A stretch of DNA of 64,000 nt from Vogesella margarita (GTDB taxonomy: Bacteria; Pseudomonadota; Gammaproteobacteria; Burkholderiales; Chromobacteriaceae): the NCBI RefSeq assembly GCF_028548475.1, contig NZ_JAQQLE010000001.1, positions 62,001 through 126,000 on the forward strand. The letters are read 5' to 3'. Within the stretch, counting starts at the first letter, position 1; each line of letters begins with the position of its first letter. Both the position numbers and the translations under genes were made by a program. A model generated the notes under the pieces. That model saw only the letters and a list, made by a program, of their open reading frames with translations. It had not been told where the DNA came from and made no database searches. Shown here in pieces: positions 1 to 9,894 of the stretch.

Positions 1-90
1 AAAAAAATTATTTTTGATAAAAATGCTCTCATGGATGAGTATGTCTCTATTTTGAGTGATGCATTGAGTGAATTCAATAAAAAGGGTTAG
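1..90 (+). CDS. C-terminal end of an unidentified protein (partial)
   Basis: An open frame enters the window at base 1 and ends at a TAG at 88-90, giving the last 29 residues of a protein whose start lies outside. The tail is rich in Lys, Asp and Ser. The DNA is AT-rich like the next gene and unlike the rest of the window. The stop lies 5 bases before the next start, so the two are probably one operon of a surface-polysaccharide cluster. The fragment is too short to name. Confidence 0.6.
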   Translation, partial: KKIIFDKNALMDEYVSILSDALSEFNKKG

Positions 91-95
91 CTTTC

Positions 96-734
96 ATGTT
101 GAGGAGAACTGTTGGGAGGTTTGTTAGAAAACTCTTGAGAGTGGCAGGGGTGAATGGTGATGTTTATAGAAAGAGCGCTATTGATGATGGCAATTTGGTT
201 TTTTTAGGTAGTGCCCGTCCTGATTTTTCTATAAAAAAACCAGTGGTTATAAATGGGCTTGTTGTTTACTGTTGGGATTCTACTGTCAAGTTGAGTATTG
301 GTAATTATTCTTCTATTGCTGATGGTGTTTGTATTGTTGCTGGTGGTGAGCATAGGTTGAACTGGGTTACTACTTATGCTTTTATTGAAAATTGGAAAAT
401 TAAAGATTTGTACAACAAGCTTGAGAAGAAAAGTAAAGGGGATATCGTTATCGGGAGTGATGTTTGGGTGGGTAGTGGAGCTACAATTTTGTCTGGTGTA
501 AGTGTTGGGCATGGTGCTGTAGTGGCTGCAGGTTCTGTGGTTGTTAAAGATGTTCCGCCATACGCTATTGTTGGAGGGAATCCAGCGCGGTTAATACGTT
601 ATAGGTTTACTCCAGATGTAATTGAGAAAATGATGGCTATTGCATGGTGGAGTTGGCCTGAGAATTTAGTCAGGGAAAGAGCTGGCGATTTAATAGATGT
701 TGATGGATTTGTGAGAAAATATAGTTGTAGATAA
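96..734 (+). CDS. Hexapeptide-repeat (LbH) acyltransferase, CatB/WbbJ type
   Basis: The 212-residue protein has a C-terminal left-handed beta-helix: repeated hexapeptides such as [15 protein letters not shown] and [19 protein letters not shown], then the family closing motif [12 protein letters not shown]. These enzymes use acetyl- or acyl-CoA to acylate sugars, commonly in O-antigen or capsule synthesis. The substrate cannot be read from sequence. The gene is strikingly AT-rich with runs of T and AT-ending codons, typical of horizontally exchanged O-antigen genes. The next gene is a LPS-type glycosyltransferase, which fits a role in surface polysaccharide. Confidence 0.85.
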   Translation: MLRRTVGRFVRKLLRVAGVNGDVYRKSAIDDGNLVFLGSARPDFSIKKPVVINGLVVYCWDSTVKLSIGNYSSIADGVCIVAGGEHRLNWVTTYAFIENWKIKDLYNKLEKKSKGDIVIGSDVWVGSGATILSGVSVGHGAVVAAGSVVVKDVPPYAIVGGNPARLIRYRFTPDVIEKMMAIAWWSWPENLVRERAGDLIDVDGFVRKYSCR

Positions 735-750
735 ATTGATTGCGCTGAAA

Positions 751-1803
751 ATGAAAATCCTGGTGATACGTCGCGACAATATCGGCGATCTGGTTTGTAC
801 CACGCCCTTGATTGCAGCCTTGCGTGATAAATATCCGCAAGCGGCAATCTACGCACTGGTCAACGACTACAACAAGGATGTGCTGGATGGGCACCCGCTG
901 CTGGATGGCGTGTACTTCTATACCAAACTGAAGCACCGCCAAGCGGGGGATTCGGTTGTGCGGGTGATCTGGCGCAAGCTGATGACCTACCTTGCGCTGC
1001 GGCGAGAACATTTTGATTACGCGATCGTGGCCGGCTCGGGTTATCCCAAGAATGCGGTCCGTCTGGCCAAGGCCGCTAGACCGAAGCACGTGATCAGTTT
1101 CGTGTCGGAGGGGACAGACTATGATGCCATCGTGGACTACCCGATCCCCTTCACGCGGGATCATGTGTTCCGTCACGAAGTAGAGTGCCTTGCCGAACTA
1201 CTGGTACCGCTTGGCGTGACTCAAGCGCCCGGCAAGCTGAGTTTGCCTCCTGTTGTGGTGCCTGATGTCTTGGCCCGCCGTTTTTCCACCAAGCAGCGTC
1301 CGGTTATCGCCTTGCACATCAGTGCCCGCGAAAACAGTCGGGTGTGGGCGGTCGAGCATTTTTGCGAAGTGATCCGTAGCTGCTTGTCGCGGGACGTGGA
1401 TTTCCTGCTGCTGTGGGCGCCTGGTGCCGCGGATGATCCCCGTCACCCGGGGGATGATGAGAAAGCGCATTACATCCGCAGCCAGTTCCCGGATCACGAG
1501 CGCCTGGTGTTCTACCCGACACGTACGGTCAAGGATTTGATGGCTGCTTTTTCCTGCGCCGATCTGGCGGTGTGTTCGGATGGTGGCGGCTTGCATCTCG
1601 CGGCGGGGAGCGGGGCCTGTGTGGTCGGCCTGTTCGAGCATCTGGAAAAGAAAACCAAACATTGGTATCCGTGGCAGGTGCCGCACCGGGTGTTGACCTC
1701 CGGTTCCGAACAGGACTGGCAGGTTGGTCATATCCCTGTACAGGCTGTTGTGGATGCGATTGACGACTTGCTGCCACAGGCGGCAGGGGCTAGCCGCGAC
1801 TGA
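751..1803 (+). CDS. Glycosyltransferase family 9 (ADP-heptose:LPS heptosyltransferase-like)
   Basis: A 350-residue protein of the WaaC/WaaF/RfaF family, which transfers heptose or related sugars onto lipopolysaccharide at the inner membrane. The N-terminal motif RRDNIGDLVCTTPLIAAL and the C-terminal nucleotide-sugar site SDGGGLHLAAGSGA are diagnostic. I chose ATG 751 because the conserved strand begins MKILVIR; a TTG at 736 would add five residues. It follows the acyltransferase by 16 bases, but base composition jumps to GC-rich here, so it belongs to the core genome side of the junction. An intrinsic hairpin follows at 1833-1866. Confidence 0.88.
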   Translation: MKILVIRRDNIGDLVCTTPLIAALRDKYPQAAIYALVNDYNKDVLDGHPLLDGVYFYTKLKHRQAGDSVVRVIWRKLMTYLALRREHFDYAIVAGSGYPKNAVRLAKAARPKHVISFVSEGTDYDAIVDYPIPFTRDHVFRHEVECLAELLVPLGVTQAPGKLSLPPVVVPDVLARRFSTKQRPVIALHISARENSRVWAVEHFCEVIRSCLSRDVDFLLLWAPGAADDPRHPGDDEKAHYIRSQFPDHERLVFYPTRTVKDLMAAFSCADLAVCSDGGGLHLAAGSGACVVGLFEHLEKKTKHWYPWQVPHRVLTSGSEQDWQVGHIPVQAVVDAIDDLLPQAAGASRD

Positions 1804-1832
1804 GCCGTTTCTGAAAACGTTGTGTTGTTGTG

Positions 1833-1866
1833 ATTGCGGCCAACCTTGTCCAAGGTTGGCCGCAAT
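1833..1866. terminator. Inverted pair of the TTGCGGCCAACCTTG word; bidirectional terminator
   Basis: Two perfect 16-base arms (1833-1848 and 1851-1866) with a 2-base loop lie between the convergent glycosyltransferase and outer-membrane factor genes. Each arm is a full copy of the abundant repeat word. Stem stability and position fit transcription termination for both strands, although there is no long T tract. Confidence 0.75.
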
Positions 1867-1898
1867 GTTTTTGGTGCACCGTCTGCTGTAAACCAGAA

Positions 1899-3215
1899 TC
1901 AGAAGAAACGGTTGACCTCTTCCACCACTTCGTCGTCCAGCGTGCCGGCAGCCTGTGCCAGCGCCAGTCTTGCCTGCAGGAAGTTGTAGCGTGCCTGTGC
2001 CAGCGCGCGGATGGCGTCCTGGTAGTCCTTTTCCGCGTTGAGCAGGTCGAGGTTGGTGCGCACGCCGACTTCCTTGCCGAGGCGGGTGGCGTCGAGCTTG
2101 CTCTTGGCAGAGACCAGCAGCTGTTCCTGCGCCTTGACCAGCGCCGCGCCGTTGCTGACGCCCAGCCAGCTGCGGCGCACGTTCTGCGCGTTCTGGCGGC
2201 GCGCGGCTTCCAGGTCCTCGCGCGCCTTGTCGAGGTTGGCCGCGGCTTCGGTCACTTGCGAATCGATGGCGCCGCCGGCGTACAGCGGCAGCTTCAGGCT
2301 GAGGCCGACGCTGCTGCCGCGCGTGGTGTCGCGGCCGCTGGCAACACTGGCGGCGTCGGTGCTGCGATTGTGGCTGTAGCCGGCGTTGAGGCTGACGGTG
2401 GGCAGATGCTTGCCGCGCGCTTCGTCCAGGTTCTTTTCCGCCAGCGTCAGCTGTTGCTGTTGCAGCTGCAGTGCCAGGCTGTTCTGTTGCGCGCGTTGCG
2501 TCCATGCCTCCAGCGTGCCGAGGTCGGCGGCGCTCAGTTGCGGCTTGTCGCGCAGGCGGCGGATGCTTTCCGGGTTGAGGCCGGTCAGCTGCGCCAGCGC
2601 GTTGCGCTTCAGGTCGAGATCACTCAGCGCGGCGATTTCCTGGGCGGTGGCGGCATCGTAGCCGGCCTGCGCCTCGTGGGTATCGGTAATGGTGGCGGTG
2701 CCGACCTCGAACGCCTTGCGCGCCTGCGCCAGCTGGCGCTCGTAGGCGGTCTTGGTGGCACGGGTGACGCTGAGCACGTCCTCGGCCAGCAGGGTGTCGA
2801 AGTAGGCCTTTGCGACGTCGATCACCAGCTGCTGGCCGCTGGCGTCGAACTGCAGCTGCGCCACGGTGCTGGCGATCTTGCCTTTCTGGTAGCCGCTGTA
2901 GCTGGCGGTGTCGAACAGCGGTTGCGTCAGCTGCACGCCCAGGCTGTCGCTGCGGTAGTTGCTGCCCGCGGGCTGCAATGGCTTGGTCTGGGTCGTGCTG
3001 GCGCTCAGGCCGATGCCGGGCAGTAGCAGCGCGCGGCCCTGGACCGCCTTTTCGGCACCGGCACGGTTGGCGGCGCTGGCGCTGGCGTAGCCGGCATCGT
3101 ACTGGCGCGCGGCCTGCAGTGCCTGCAGCAGGTCGAAGGCGTGGGCCGGGGCGGCGAGGGCGCTGCCGAGCAGGGCGCCTAGGCCGAGGGTGCGGATGAG
3201 CTTCATAGTGGGCAT
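1899..3215 (-). CDS. TolC-family outer-membrane efflux protein
   Basis: A 438-residue outer-membrane channel subunit with a signal peptide (basic MKLIRT start, hydrophobic core, cleavage after AHA), then long helical repeats with the family pattern of Ala/Gln-rich coiled coils and the duplicated TolC motif (SLGVQLTQPLFD early, SVGLSLKLPLYAGG late). It is the last gene of an efflux operon, 71 bases after the RND pump, and should complete the inner-to-outer membrane conduit. Start 3215 is provisional; the Met at 3206 gives a more standard signal peptide and neither has a strong ribosome site. Confidence 0.9.
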   Translation of the reverse strand: MPTMKLIRTLGLGALLGSALAAPAHAFDLLQALQAARQYDAGYASASAANRAGAEKAVQGRALLLPGIGLSASTTQTKPLQPAGSNYRSDSLGVQLTQPLFDTASYSGYQKGKIASTVAQLQFDASGQQLVIDVAKAYFDTLLAEDVLSVTRATKTAYERQLAQARKAFEVGTATITDTHEAQAGYDAATAQEIAALSDLDLKRNALAQLTGLNPESIRRLRDKPQLSAADLGTLEAWTQRAQQNSLALQLQQQQLTLAEKNLDEARGKHLPTVSLNAGYSHNRSTDAASVASGRDTTRGSSVGLSLKLPLYAGGAIDSQVTEAAANLDKAREDLEAARRQNAQNVRRSWLGVSNGAALVKAQEQLLVSAKSKLDATRLGKEVGVRTNLDLLNAEKDYQDAIRALAQARYNFLQARLALAQAAGTLDDEVVEEVNRFF

Positions 3216-3286
3216 TCCGTTTGCAACATTAAGGTGCTGAAACCGCTACCTTACCCAATTCCGGTAACGGCTTCACGCAGGATTGA

Positions 3287-6200
3287 TTAATTTGTTTGCG
3301 GGCGCTTGACCCCGAACCACTGCGCGTACAGCGCCGGCAGGAACAGCAGCGTCAGCACGGTGGCCACCAGCAGGCCGCCCATGATCGCCACCGCCATCGG
3401 CCCCCAGAAGGTGCTGCGCGACAGCGGGATCATCGCCAGGATGGCGGCCAGCGCGGTGAGCATGATCGGGCGGAAGCGGCGCACGGTGGAGCCGACGATG
3501 GCCTCGAAGCGGTCGATGCCCTCGCCGATGTCGGTCTCGATCTGGTCGACCAGGATCACCGAGTTGCGCATGATCATGCCGAACAGCGCGATCACCCCCA
3601 GCATCGCGACAAAGCCGAACGGCGCGCCGAACAGGATCAGCGTCAGCGTAACGCCGATCAGGCCCAGCGGCGCGGTCAGCACCACCAGCAGCGTGCGCTG
3701 GAAGCTGCCGAGCTGGATCATCAGCAGCGTCAGCACCACCACCAGCATCAGCGGCGTCACCTTGGCGATCGCGCCCTGCGAGTTCTGGCTCGCCTCCAGC
3801 GAGCCTCCCAGCTCGATGTGGTAGCCCAGCGGCAGCGTCTTCTCCAGTGCCTGCAACTGTGGCCACAGCGCCTTGGAGATGTCGGCGGCCTGGACGCCGT
3901 CGGCGGCATCGGCGCGTACCGTCACCGTCGGCAGCCGGTTGCGGCGCCAGATGATGCTCTCCTCCGGCTGGTAGCTGATGCTGCCCAGCTGCGCCACCGG
4001 CACGTACTTGCCGCTGGCGGTTTGCACCATCAGGCTGCCCAGCGCGTCCACCTGCTCGCGGCCGGCGTTGTCCAGCCGCGCCACGATGCCGATGCTGCGG
4101 TCGCCTTCGCGCCATTCGCTGACGGTGCTGCCGCTGAGCAGCAACTGCAGCTGGCGGCTGAGCGACTGGCTCGACACCCCCAGCACGCGCGCTTTGTCCT
4201 GGTCGATTTCCACCCGCAGCGATTTCACCTGCTCGCCCCAGTCGATGTTGACGTGGCGGGCGCCGGGGTGGGCGCGCAGCAGTGTTTCAACGTTGGCCGC
4301 AATGCTGCGCACTTTGGCGTGGTCCTCGCCCATCACGCGGAACTGCACCGCGTAGCCGACCGGCGGGCCGTTCTCCAGCCGCGTGACGCGGCCGCGTACC
4401 ATCGGGAAGTCACGCTCGAACAGCGTTTCCAGCTTGTGCTTGACGTCTTCGCGTACCTTTTCATCGCGCGTCATCACCATCAGCTGCGCGTAGTTCAGGT
4501 GCTGCTGCTGCTGGTCCAGCGGCAGGTAGAAGCGCGGGCTGCCGCCGCCGACGTAGGCGGTGGTGCTGACCACGTGCGGGTCGTCCTTGATCAGCGCCTC
4601 CAGCTTGCGCACCTCGGCTTCGGTGGCCTGGTAGCTGGCGCCCTGCGGCAGCCACATGTCCACCATCAGCTCGACGCGGTTGGAGGAGGGGAAGAACTGC
4701 TGCTGCACGAACAGCTTGAATGCCACCAGTGACAGCAGGAACGCGGCCGCGGTCAGCGCGACCACCGTCTTGCGGTGGTCCAGGCACCACTCCACCGTGG
4801 CGCGGAAGCGCAGGTAGAACGGCTTGTGGTAGACGTCCTCGTGCGCGCTGGCGGCGTGGTGCTCCGGCAGCAGCTTGTAGCCTAGGTAGGGCACGAACAC
4901 CACCGCCACGATCCACGACAACAGCAGCGCGATGCTGACCACCGAGAACAGGCTGAACACGTACTCGCCGGCGTTGGAGCGGGCCATGCCTACTGGCAGG
5001 AAGGTGGCCGCGGTGAGCAGGGTGCCGGTCAGCATCGGGAACGCGGTGCTGGTGTAGGCAAAGGTGGCGGCCTGGAACTTGTTCCAGCCCTGTTCCAGCT
5101 TCAGCGCCATCATTTCCACCGCGATGATGGCGTCGTCGACCAGCAGGCCCAGCGCGATGATCAGCGAGCCCAGCGAGATGCGCTGCAGGTCGATGCCGAG
5201 CAGGTACATGGCGAGGAAGGTCATCGCCAGCACCAGCGGGATGGACAGCGCCACCACGATGCCGTTGCGCACGCCGAGGCTGAGGAAGCACACCGCCAGC
5301 ACGATCACCACCGCCTCGATCAGCACCTTCATGAACTCGCCGACCGCGTTCTTCACCACCTGCGGCTGGTCGGACACCGAGTGGATCTGCATGCCGACCG
5401 GCAGCTTGTTCTGTACCTCCTGCATCAGCAGCTGCAGGTTGTGGCCCAGTTTCAGCACGTCGCCGCCCTGTTTCATGCTGATGGCGAGACCGAGCGCCGG
5501 CTTGCCGTCGAAGCGCATGCCGAACGACGGCGGGGTGACGAACTGGCGCTCGACGGTGGCGATGTCGCCGAGGCGGAAGGTCTTGCCGCCGGCGCTGAGC
5601 GGGGTGTCGGCAATGGCCGCCACCGAGCCGTAGCTGCCGGAGACGCGTACCCAGATACGGTCGCTAGCGGTGTCGTAATTGCCGGCCGGCGTCATCGCGT
5701 TCTGCTCCGCCAGCGCGCTCCAGATGGTGCGCGCGTCCAGCTGCAGCGCCGCCAGCTTGGCGTTGGACAGCGTCACGTAGATGCGCTCTTCCTGCTCGCC
5801 GATCATGTCCACCTTGCCGACGTCGGGCAGGCGCAGGATCTCCTGGCGCACGCCGTCGACGTAGCGGCGCACCTCCTCGTAGCTGAAGCCGTCGCCGGTA
5901 AAGGCGTAGATATTGCCGAAGGTGTCGCCGAACTCGTCATTGAAGAACGGGCCGCGGATGTCGGCGGGCAGGGTGTGCTTGATGTCACCCAGCTTCTTGC
6001 GCACCGTGTACCACAGCTGCTGCACGTTCTTGGGCGGCACGTCCTCGCGGATCGACAGGATCAGCAGCGCCTCGCCGGGCTTGGTGTAGCTCTTCACGTA
6101 CTCCAGCTCGCCCATTTCCTGCAGCTTCTTCTCGATCTTGTCGGTGACCTGCTGCTCGGTCTCCAGCGCGGTGGCGCCGGGCCACAGCACGCGCACCATC

Positions 6201-6346
6201 ATCGCCTTGAAGGTGAATTCCGGGTCTTCCTTCTGCCCCAGCTGGGTGTAGGCGAACAGCCCGGCCACCATCAGCACCACCATCAGGTACTGCACCAGCG
6301 AGCCGTTGCGTAGCGCCCATTCCGACAGGTTGATTTTCTTCGTCAT
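3287..6346 (-). CDS. RND-family efflux transporter, inner-membrane pump
   Basis: A 1019-residue proton-driven exporter of the AcrB/MexF superfamily, in the divergent branch beginning MTKKINLSEWALRNGSLVQY. The TM4 proton-relay acidic pair is seen in LGLLVDDAIIAVEMMALK, and the last TM repeat carries MRNSVILVDQIETDIGEG. Two large periplasmic loops follow the usual duplicated arrangement. The start at 6346 is supported by an AAGGGG ribosome site overlapping the stop of the preceding adaptor gene. With the adaptor, the TolC-like protein and the TetR gene it forms one operon. Substrates cannot be predicted. Confidence 0.93.
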   Translation of the reverse strand: MTKKINLSEWALRNGSLVQYLMVVLMVAGLFAYTQLGQKEDPEFTFKAMMVRVLWPGATALETEQQVTDKIEKKLQEMGELEYVKSYTKPGEALLILSIREDVPPKNVQQLWYTVRKKLGDIKHTLPADIRGPFFNDEFGDTFGNIYAFTGDGFSYEEVRRYVDGVRQEILRLPDVGKVDMIGEQEERIYVTLSNAKLAALQLDARTIWSALAEQNAMTPAGNYDTASDRIWVRVSGSYGSVAAIADTPLSAGGKTFRLGDIATVERQFVTPPSFGMRFDGKPALGLAISMKQGGDVLKLGHNLQLLMQEVQNKLPVGMQIHSVSDQPQVVKNAVGEFMKVLIEAVVIVLAVCFLSLGVRNGIVVALSIPLVLAMTFLAMYLLGIDLQRISLGSLIIALGLLVDDAIIAVEMMALKLEQGWNKFQAATFAYTSTAFPMLTGTLLTAATFLPVGMARSNAGEYVFSLFSVVSIALLLSWIVAVVFVPYLGYKLLPEHHAASAHEDVYHKPFYLRFRATVEWCLDHRKTVVALTAAAFLLSLVAFKLFVQQQFFPSSNRVELMVDMWLPQGASYQATEAEVRKLEALIKDDPHVVSTTAYVGGGSPRFYLPLDQQQQHLNYAQLMVMTRDEKVREDVKHKLETLFERDFPMVRGRVTRLENGPPVGYAVQFRVMGEDHAKVRSIAANVETLLRAHPGARHVNIDWGEQVKSLRVEIDQDKARVLGVSSQSLSRQLQLLLSGSTVSEWREGDRSIGIVARLDNAGREQVDALGSLMVQTASGKYVPVAQLGSISYQPEESIIWRRNRLPTVTVRADAADGVQAADISKALWPQLQALEKTLPLGYHIELGGSLEASQNSQGAIAKVTPLMLVVVLTLLMIQLGSFQRTLLVVLTAPLGLIGVTLTLILFGAPFGFVAMLGVIALFGMIMRNSVILVDQIETDIGEGIDRFEAIVGSTVRRFRPIMLTALAAILAMIPLSRSTFWGPMAVAIMGGLLVATVLTLLFLPALYAQWFGVKRPQTN

Positions 6347-6356
6347 CGTCGGCCCC

Positions 6357-7430
6357 TTATTGCTGCAGCAGGCTGACGCGCTGGCCGTCGCGCAGCAGGT
6401 GGACACCGGCGGTGACCACCTTCTCGCCGCCGGCAAGGCCGGACTGCAGCACGACGCCGCTGCTGTCGAGTCGGGCAACCTGTACCGCCTTGCGGCCAAC
6501 CTTGTTGCCGTTGCCGATCAGCCACACGTAGTGCTTGCCGTTCTCGTCGAGAATGGCGCTGTGCGGCAGGCGGATGGCGCGCGGCTGGCCGCCGGCGGCC
6601 AGTGCGCTGATGCGTGCGGTCATGCCCAGGCGGACCTCGTCGCCGGCGTTCGCCAGCTGCAGCCGCGCGGCGTAGGTGCGGGTGGCCGGGTCGGCGTCGG
6701 CGGCCAGCTCGCGCAGGCTGGCGTCCAGCTCGCGGCCGTCGGCCCACAGCGCCACCTTGAAGCCGCTAGCGCGGCGCACCCGTTCCAGCGCGTTTTCCGG
6801 CACCTGGAACAGCACCTCGCGCGCGCCGTCGGCGGCAAGGCGGGCGACCACCTGGCCGGCGGCGACCACCATGCCCGGTTCGGCGCTGATCTCGCTGATG
6901 ACGCCGTCGCTGTCGGCCAGCAGCGAGGTGTAGCTGCCCTGGTTACGGCTGGCGGCTAGCGCCGCCTGCGCCTGCTGCAGACTGGCGCGCGCGCTGCTGA
7001 CCGCCGCCTGCTGGCGGTCGACTTGTGCCGCGCTGATGAAATTCTGGGTCAGCAATTCGCGGAAGCGTCTGAGATCGGCCTGCTGCTGCTGCAGGTTGGC
7101 CTGCGCCGCCGCCAGCTGTGCCGCCTTGGCCTGGCTGTCGAGCTGGTAGTCGCTGGCATCCAGCACCGCCAGCACCTGGCCGCGCCGCACGCGCTCACCG
7201 CTGTTGACGCGCTTCTCCACCACCTTGCCGGCGACGCGGAAGGCGAGGCGGCTCTCCTGGCGGGCGCGGACCTCGCCGCTGAATTGCTGGCTGGCGGCAG
7301 CGTCGCTGCTGCTGGCGGTGGTGTAGCGGACCGGGCGGATTTCCTCGACCGGTTTGACCTCGTCGCGGCAGGCGGACAGGGTCAGCAGCAGGGCGCCGGC
7401 CAGGGCCAGCCGGTGGTAGTGCGGTGCCAT
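6357..7430 (-). CDS. RND efflux periplasmic adaptor (membrane fusion protein), lipoprotein
   Basis: A 357-residue HlyD/AcrA-type adaptor that bridges pump and outer-membrane channel. The N-terminus has a lipoprotein signal ending in a LSAC lipobox with Cys21, so it should be lipid-anchored. A barrel-sandwich domain (VEKRVNSGERVRRGQVLAVLD) surrounds an alpha-hairpin rich in Ala and Gln. ATG 7430 has a GAGGA ribosome site. It starts 20 bases after the TetR gene and ends 10 bases before the pump. One copy of the repeat word (6492-6503) encodes part of NKVGRKA near the C-terminus. Confidence 0.92.
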   Translation of the reverse strand: MAPHYHRLALAGALLLTLSACRDEVKPVEEIRPVRYTTASSSDAAASQQFSGEVRARQESRLAFRVAGKVVEKRVNSGERVRRGQVLAVLDASDYQLDSQAKAAQLAAAQANLQQQQADLRRFRELLTQNFISAAQVDRQQAAVSSARASLQQAQAALAASRNQGSYTSLLADSDGVISEISAEPGMVVAAGQVVARLAADGAREVLFQVPENALERVRRASGFKVALWADGRELDASLRELAADADPATRTYAARLQLANAGDEVRLGMTARISALAAGGQPRAIRLPHSAILDENGKHYVWLIGNGNKVGRKAVQVARLDSSGVVLQSGLAGGEKVVTAGVHLLRDGQRVSLLQQ

Positions 7431-7450
7431 CGTGATTTCCTCGTTGCGTT

Positions 7451-8140
7451 TTATTGTTGTGGCTGGCGGCCGGTCATCAGGCCGCCCAGCATCAGGTCCA
7501 GCGACAGTTCCAGGTACTGCAGCGGCGGCATGGAACGGTGCTGGCTGTCGGTGATTACCTTGCCGAAGGAGCAGCGCCAGGTCATGGTCAGCATCATCGG
7601 CGCCACCAGGGTGTCGACCACCGCGTGCGGATTGATGTCGCGGAACTCGCCACGGGCGACGCCGCGCTGCAGGACGCGCAGCAGCATGTTGTGGCTGGGC
7701 TCGATCACCTCGTGGTGGTAGAAGCGCGCCAGCTCCGGAAAGTTGGTGGCCTCGGCGAACATCAGCTTGCAGATGCCGGCCAGCGGCGATTCGCCGACTT
7801 CCAGCCACCAGCGCCGCATCATCAGGCGCAGCAGGTCGGCGCTGCTGCCCTCGTACTGCTGTTCCAGCTCGGCAAAGCTGGCCAGCCGCGTCACCAGGTT
7901 CTCGCGCAGCACCGCCTTGAAGATGTCTTCCTTGTTCTCGAAGTACAGGTAGGGCGTGCCCTTGGTGACACCGGCTGCCTTGGCGATGTCTTCCATCTTG
8001 GTGGATTTGAAGCCGCGCTCGACAAACAGCGCCAGCGCCGCGTCCAGGATCTCCGCCGGGCGGACTTCCTTGCGGCGGCGCCAGCGGGTGATCGGACAGC
8101 AGGATGGTTTGCTCATGATATTTTCTGAATACTGGTTCAT
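7451..8140 (-). CDS. TetR-family regulator of the efflux operon
   Basis: A 229-residue regulator with a helix-turn-helix at about residues 40-75 (TKMEDIAKAAGVTKGTPYLYFENKEDIF) and a C-terminal ligand and dimer domain. It is the first gene of the four-gene efflux operon, so it probably represses its own operon and is released by a pump substrate. The start could be 8140 or 8116 (MSKPSCCP); neither has a clear ribosome site. An AT-rich palindrome at 8187-8204 is a candidate operator. Confidence 0.9.
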   Translation of the reverse strand: MNQYSENIMSKPSCCPITRWRRRKEVRPAEILDAALALFVERGFKSTKMEDIAKAAGVTKGTPYLYFENKEDIFKAVLRENLVTRLASFAELEQQYEGSSADLLRLMMRRWWLEVGESPLAGICKLMFAEATNFPELARFYHHEVIEPSHNMLLRVLQRGVARGEFRDINPHAVVDTLVAPMMLTMTWRCSFGKVITDSQHRSMPPLQYLELSLDLMLGGLMTGRQPQQ

Positions 8141-8186
8141 TAATCTGATGGCCGGACTTTAGTGCAGCACCCCGCGATCGGCAATT

Positions 8187-8204
8187 AATAAATCGAAATT
8201 TATT
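8187..8204. promoter_or_regulatory. AT-rich palindrome, candidate TetR operator
   Basis: AATAAAT and ATTTATT form perfect 7-base arms around a 4-base centre, 47 bases upstream of the TetR start and inside a very AT-rich patch in otherwise GC-rich DNA. Position and symmetry suit autoregulation of the efflux operon. No binding evidence. Confidence 0.4.
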
Positions 8205-8338
8205 TGCAAATGGCGTATTGGCGGCGGCGTGCTGTTGCGGCGTTGCCAATCAACGCCCATTCGCGGGTGGATGTGCACAAACGCCAGCCGAATCGGCCGT
8301 GCTTGGGTAGAATGCGGCGCAGCAATCGCTGTTTCTGA

Positions 8339-9235
<897 letters not shown>

Positions 9236-9255
9236 TTCCATCGCCGTTCCCTGCC

Positions 9256-9281
9256 AAAGGCCGCTGTTGCGGCCTTTTTCT
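9256..9281 (+). terminator. Intrinsic terminator of argB
   Basis: A 9-base stem (AAAGGCCGC with GCGGCCTTT) and a 4-base loop, followed by a T run, 20 bases after argB. Confidence 0.85.
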
Positions 9282-9369
9282 TTTGGCCCTGGCCGCGCGC
9301 TGTCTATATTGAACGCATTACGGTTCTACTCCGGTCTATGCCGGGTGGTCATCAAGGGGGGAGGGCGGC

Positions 9370-9801
9370 ATGCAAACAGTGCGACAACTGCTGGCAAACA
9401 AGGCGATCAAGGATCTGATCAGCGTCGGGCCGGAAATGACGGTATTCCAGGCTTTGCAGGTGATGGCGGAGCGCGACGTCGGCGCCATCCTGGTGATGGA
9501 GATGGGCGACGTGGTCGGTATCTTCTCCGAGCGCGACTATGCGAGGCGCATCGTGCTGCTGGGGCGTACCTCGGCCGGGACCAAGGTGCGCGACATCATG
9601 ACCAGCAAGGTGATCTTCGTGAGTCCGGAGCAGAGCATCGGCGAGTGCATGGCGCTGATGACCGAGCGCCGCATCCGCCACCTGCCGGTGATGGAGGACA
9701 ACCGCGTGATCGGCCTGCTGTCGATCGGCGATCTGGTGCACGCCACCATCGCCGAGCAGCAGTTCGTGATCGAGCAGCTGGTGAAGTACATCCGTACCTG
9801 A
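9370..9801 (+). CDS. CBS-domain pair protein
   Basis: A 143-residue cytoplasmic protein made only of two CBS domains (about residues 10-65 and 75-135), with the usual VGIFSERDYARRIVL and VIGLLSIGDLVH strands. Stand-alone CBS pairs bind adenosine nucleotides and act as energy sensors; no partner is evident here. A purine-rich GGGGGAGGG ribosome site precedes ATG 9370. It is monocistronic between terminators. Confidence 0.85.
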   Translation: MQTVRQLLANKAIKDLISVGPEMTVFQALQVMAERDVGAILVMEMGDVVGIFSERDYARRIVLLGRTSAGTKVRDIMTSKVIFVSPEQSIGECMALMTERRIRHLPVMEDNRVIGLLSIGDLVHATIAEQQFVIEQLVKYIRT

Positions 9802-9831
9802 AACGGGCGGCGCCCGCCGCCTCGCAAAAAC

Positions 9832-9872
9832 CACAAAAGGTTGGCCGCAACGCTTGCGGCCAACCTTTTGTG
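9832..9872. terminator. Inverted pair of the repeat word; convergent terminator
   Basis: Two perfect 19-base arms (9832-9850 and 9854-9872) with a 3-base loop between the convergent CBS and IclR-type genes. Each arm contains the GCGGCCAACCTT word. Flanking A and T runs extend the stem and give T tails on both strands. Confidence 0.85.
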
Positions 9873-9894
9873 CTTGTCGGGGCGTGCTGTCGGC

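Noticed and set aside
6347-6499. N-terminal extension of the RND pump
   Set aside because: It overlaps the end of the adaptor gene and encodes low-complexity sequence; the pump start at 6346 has a good ribosome site.
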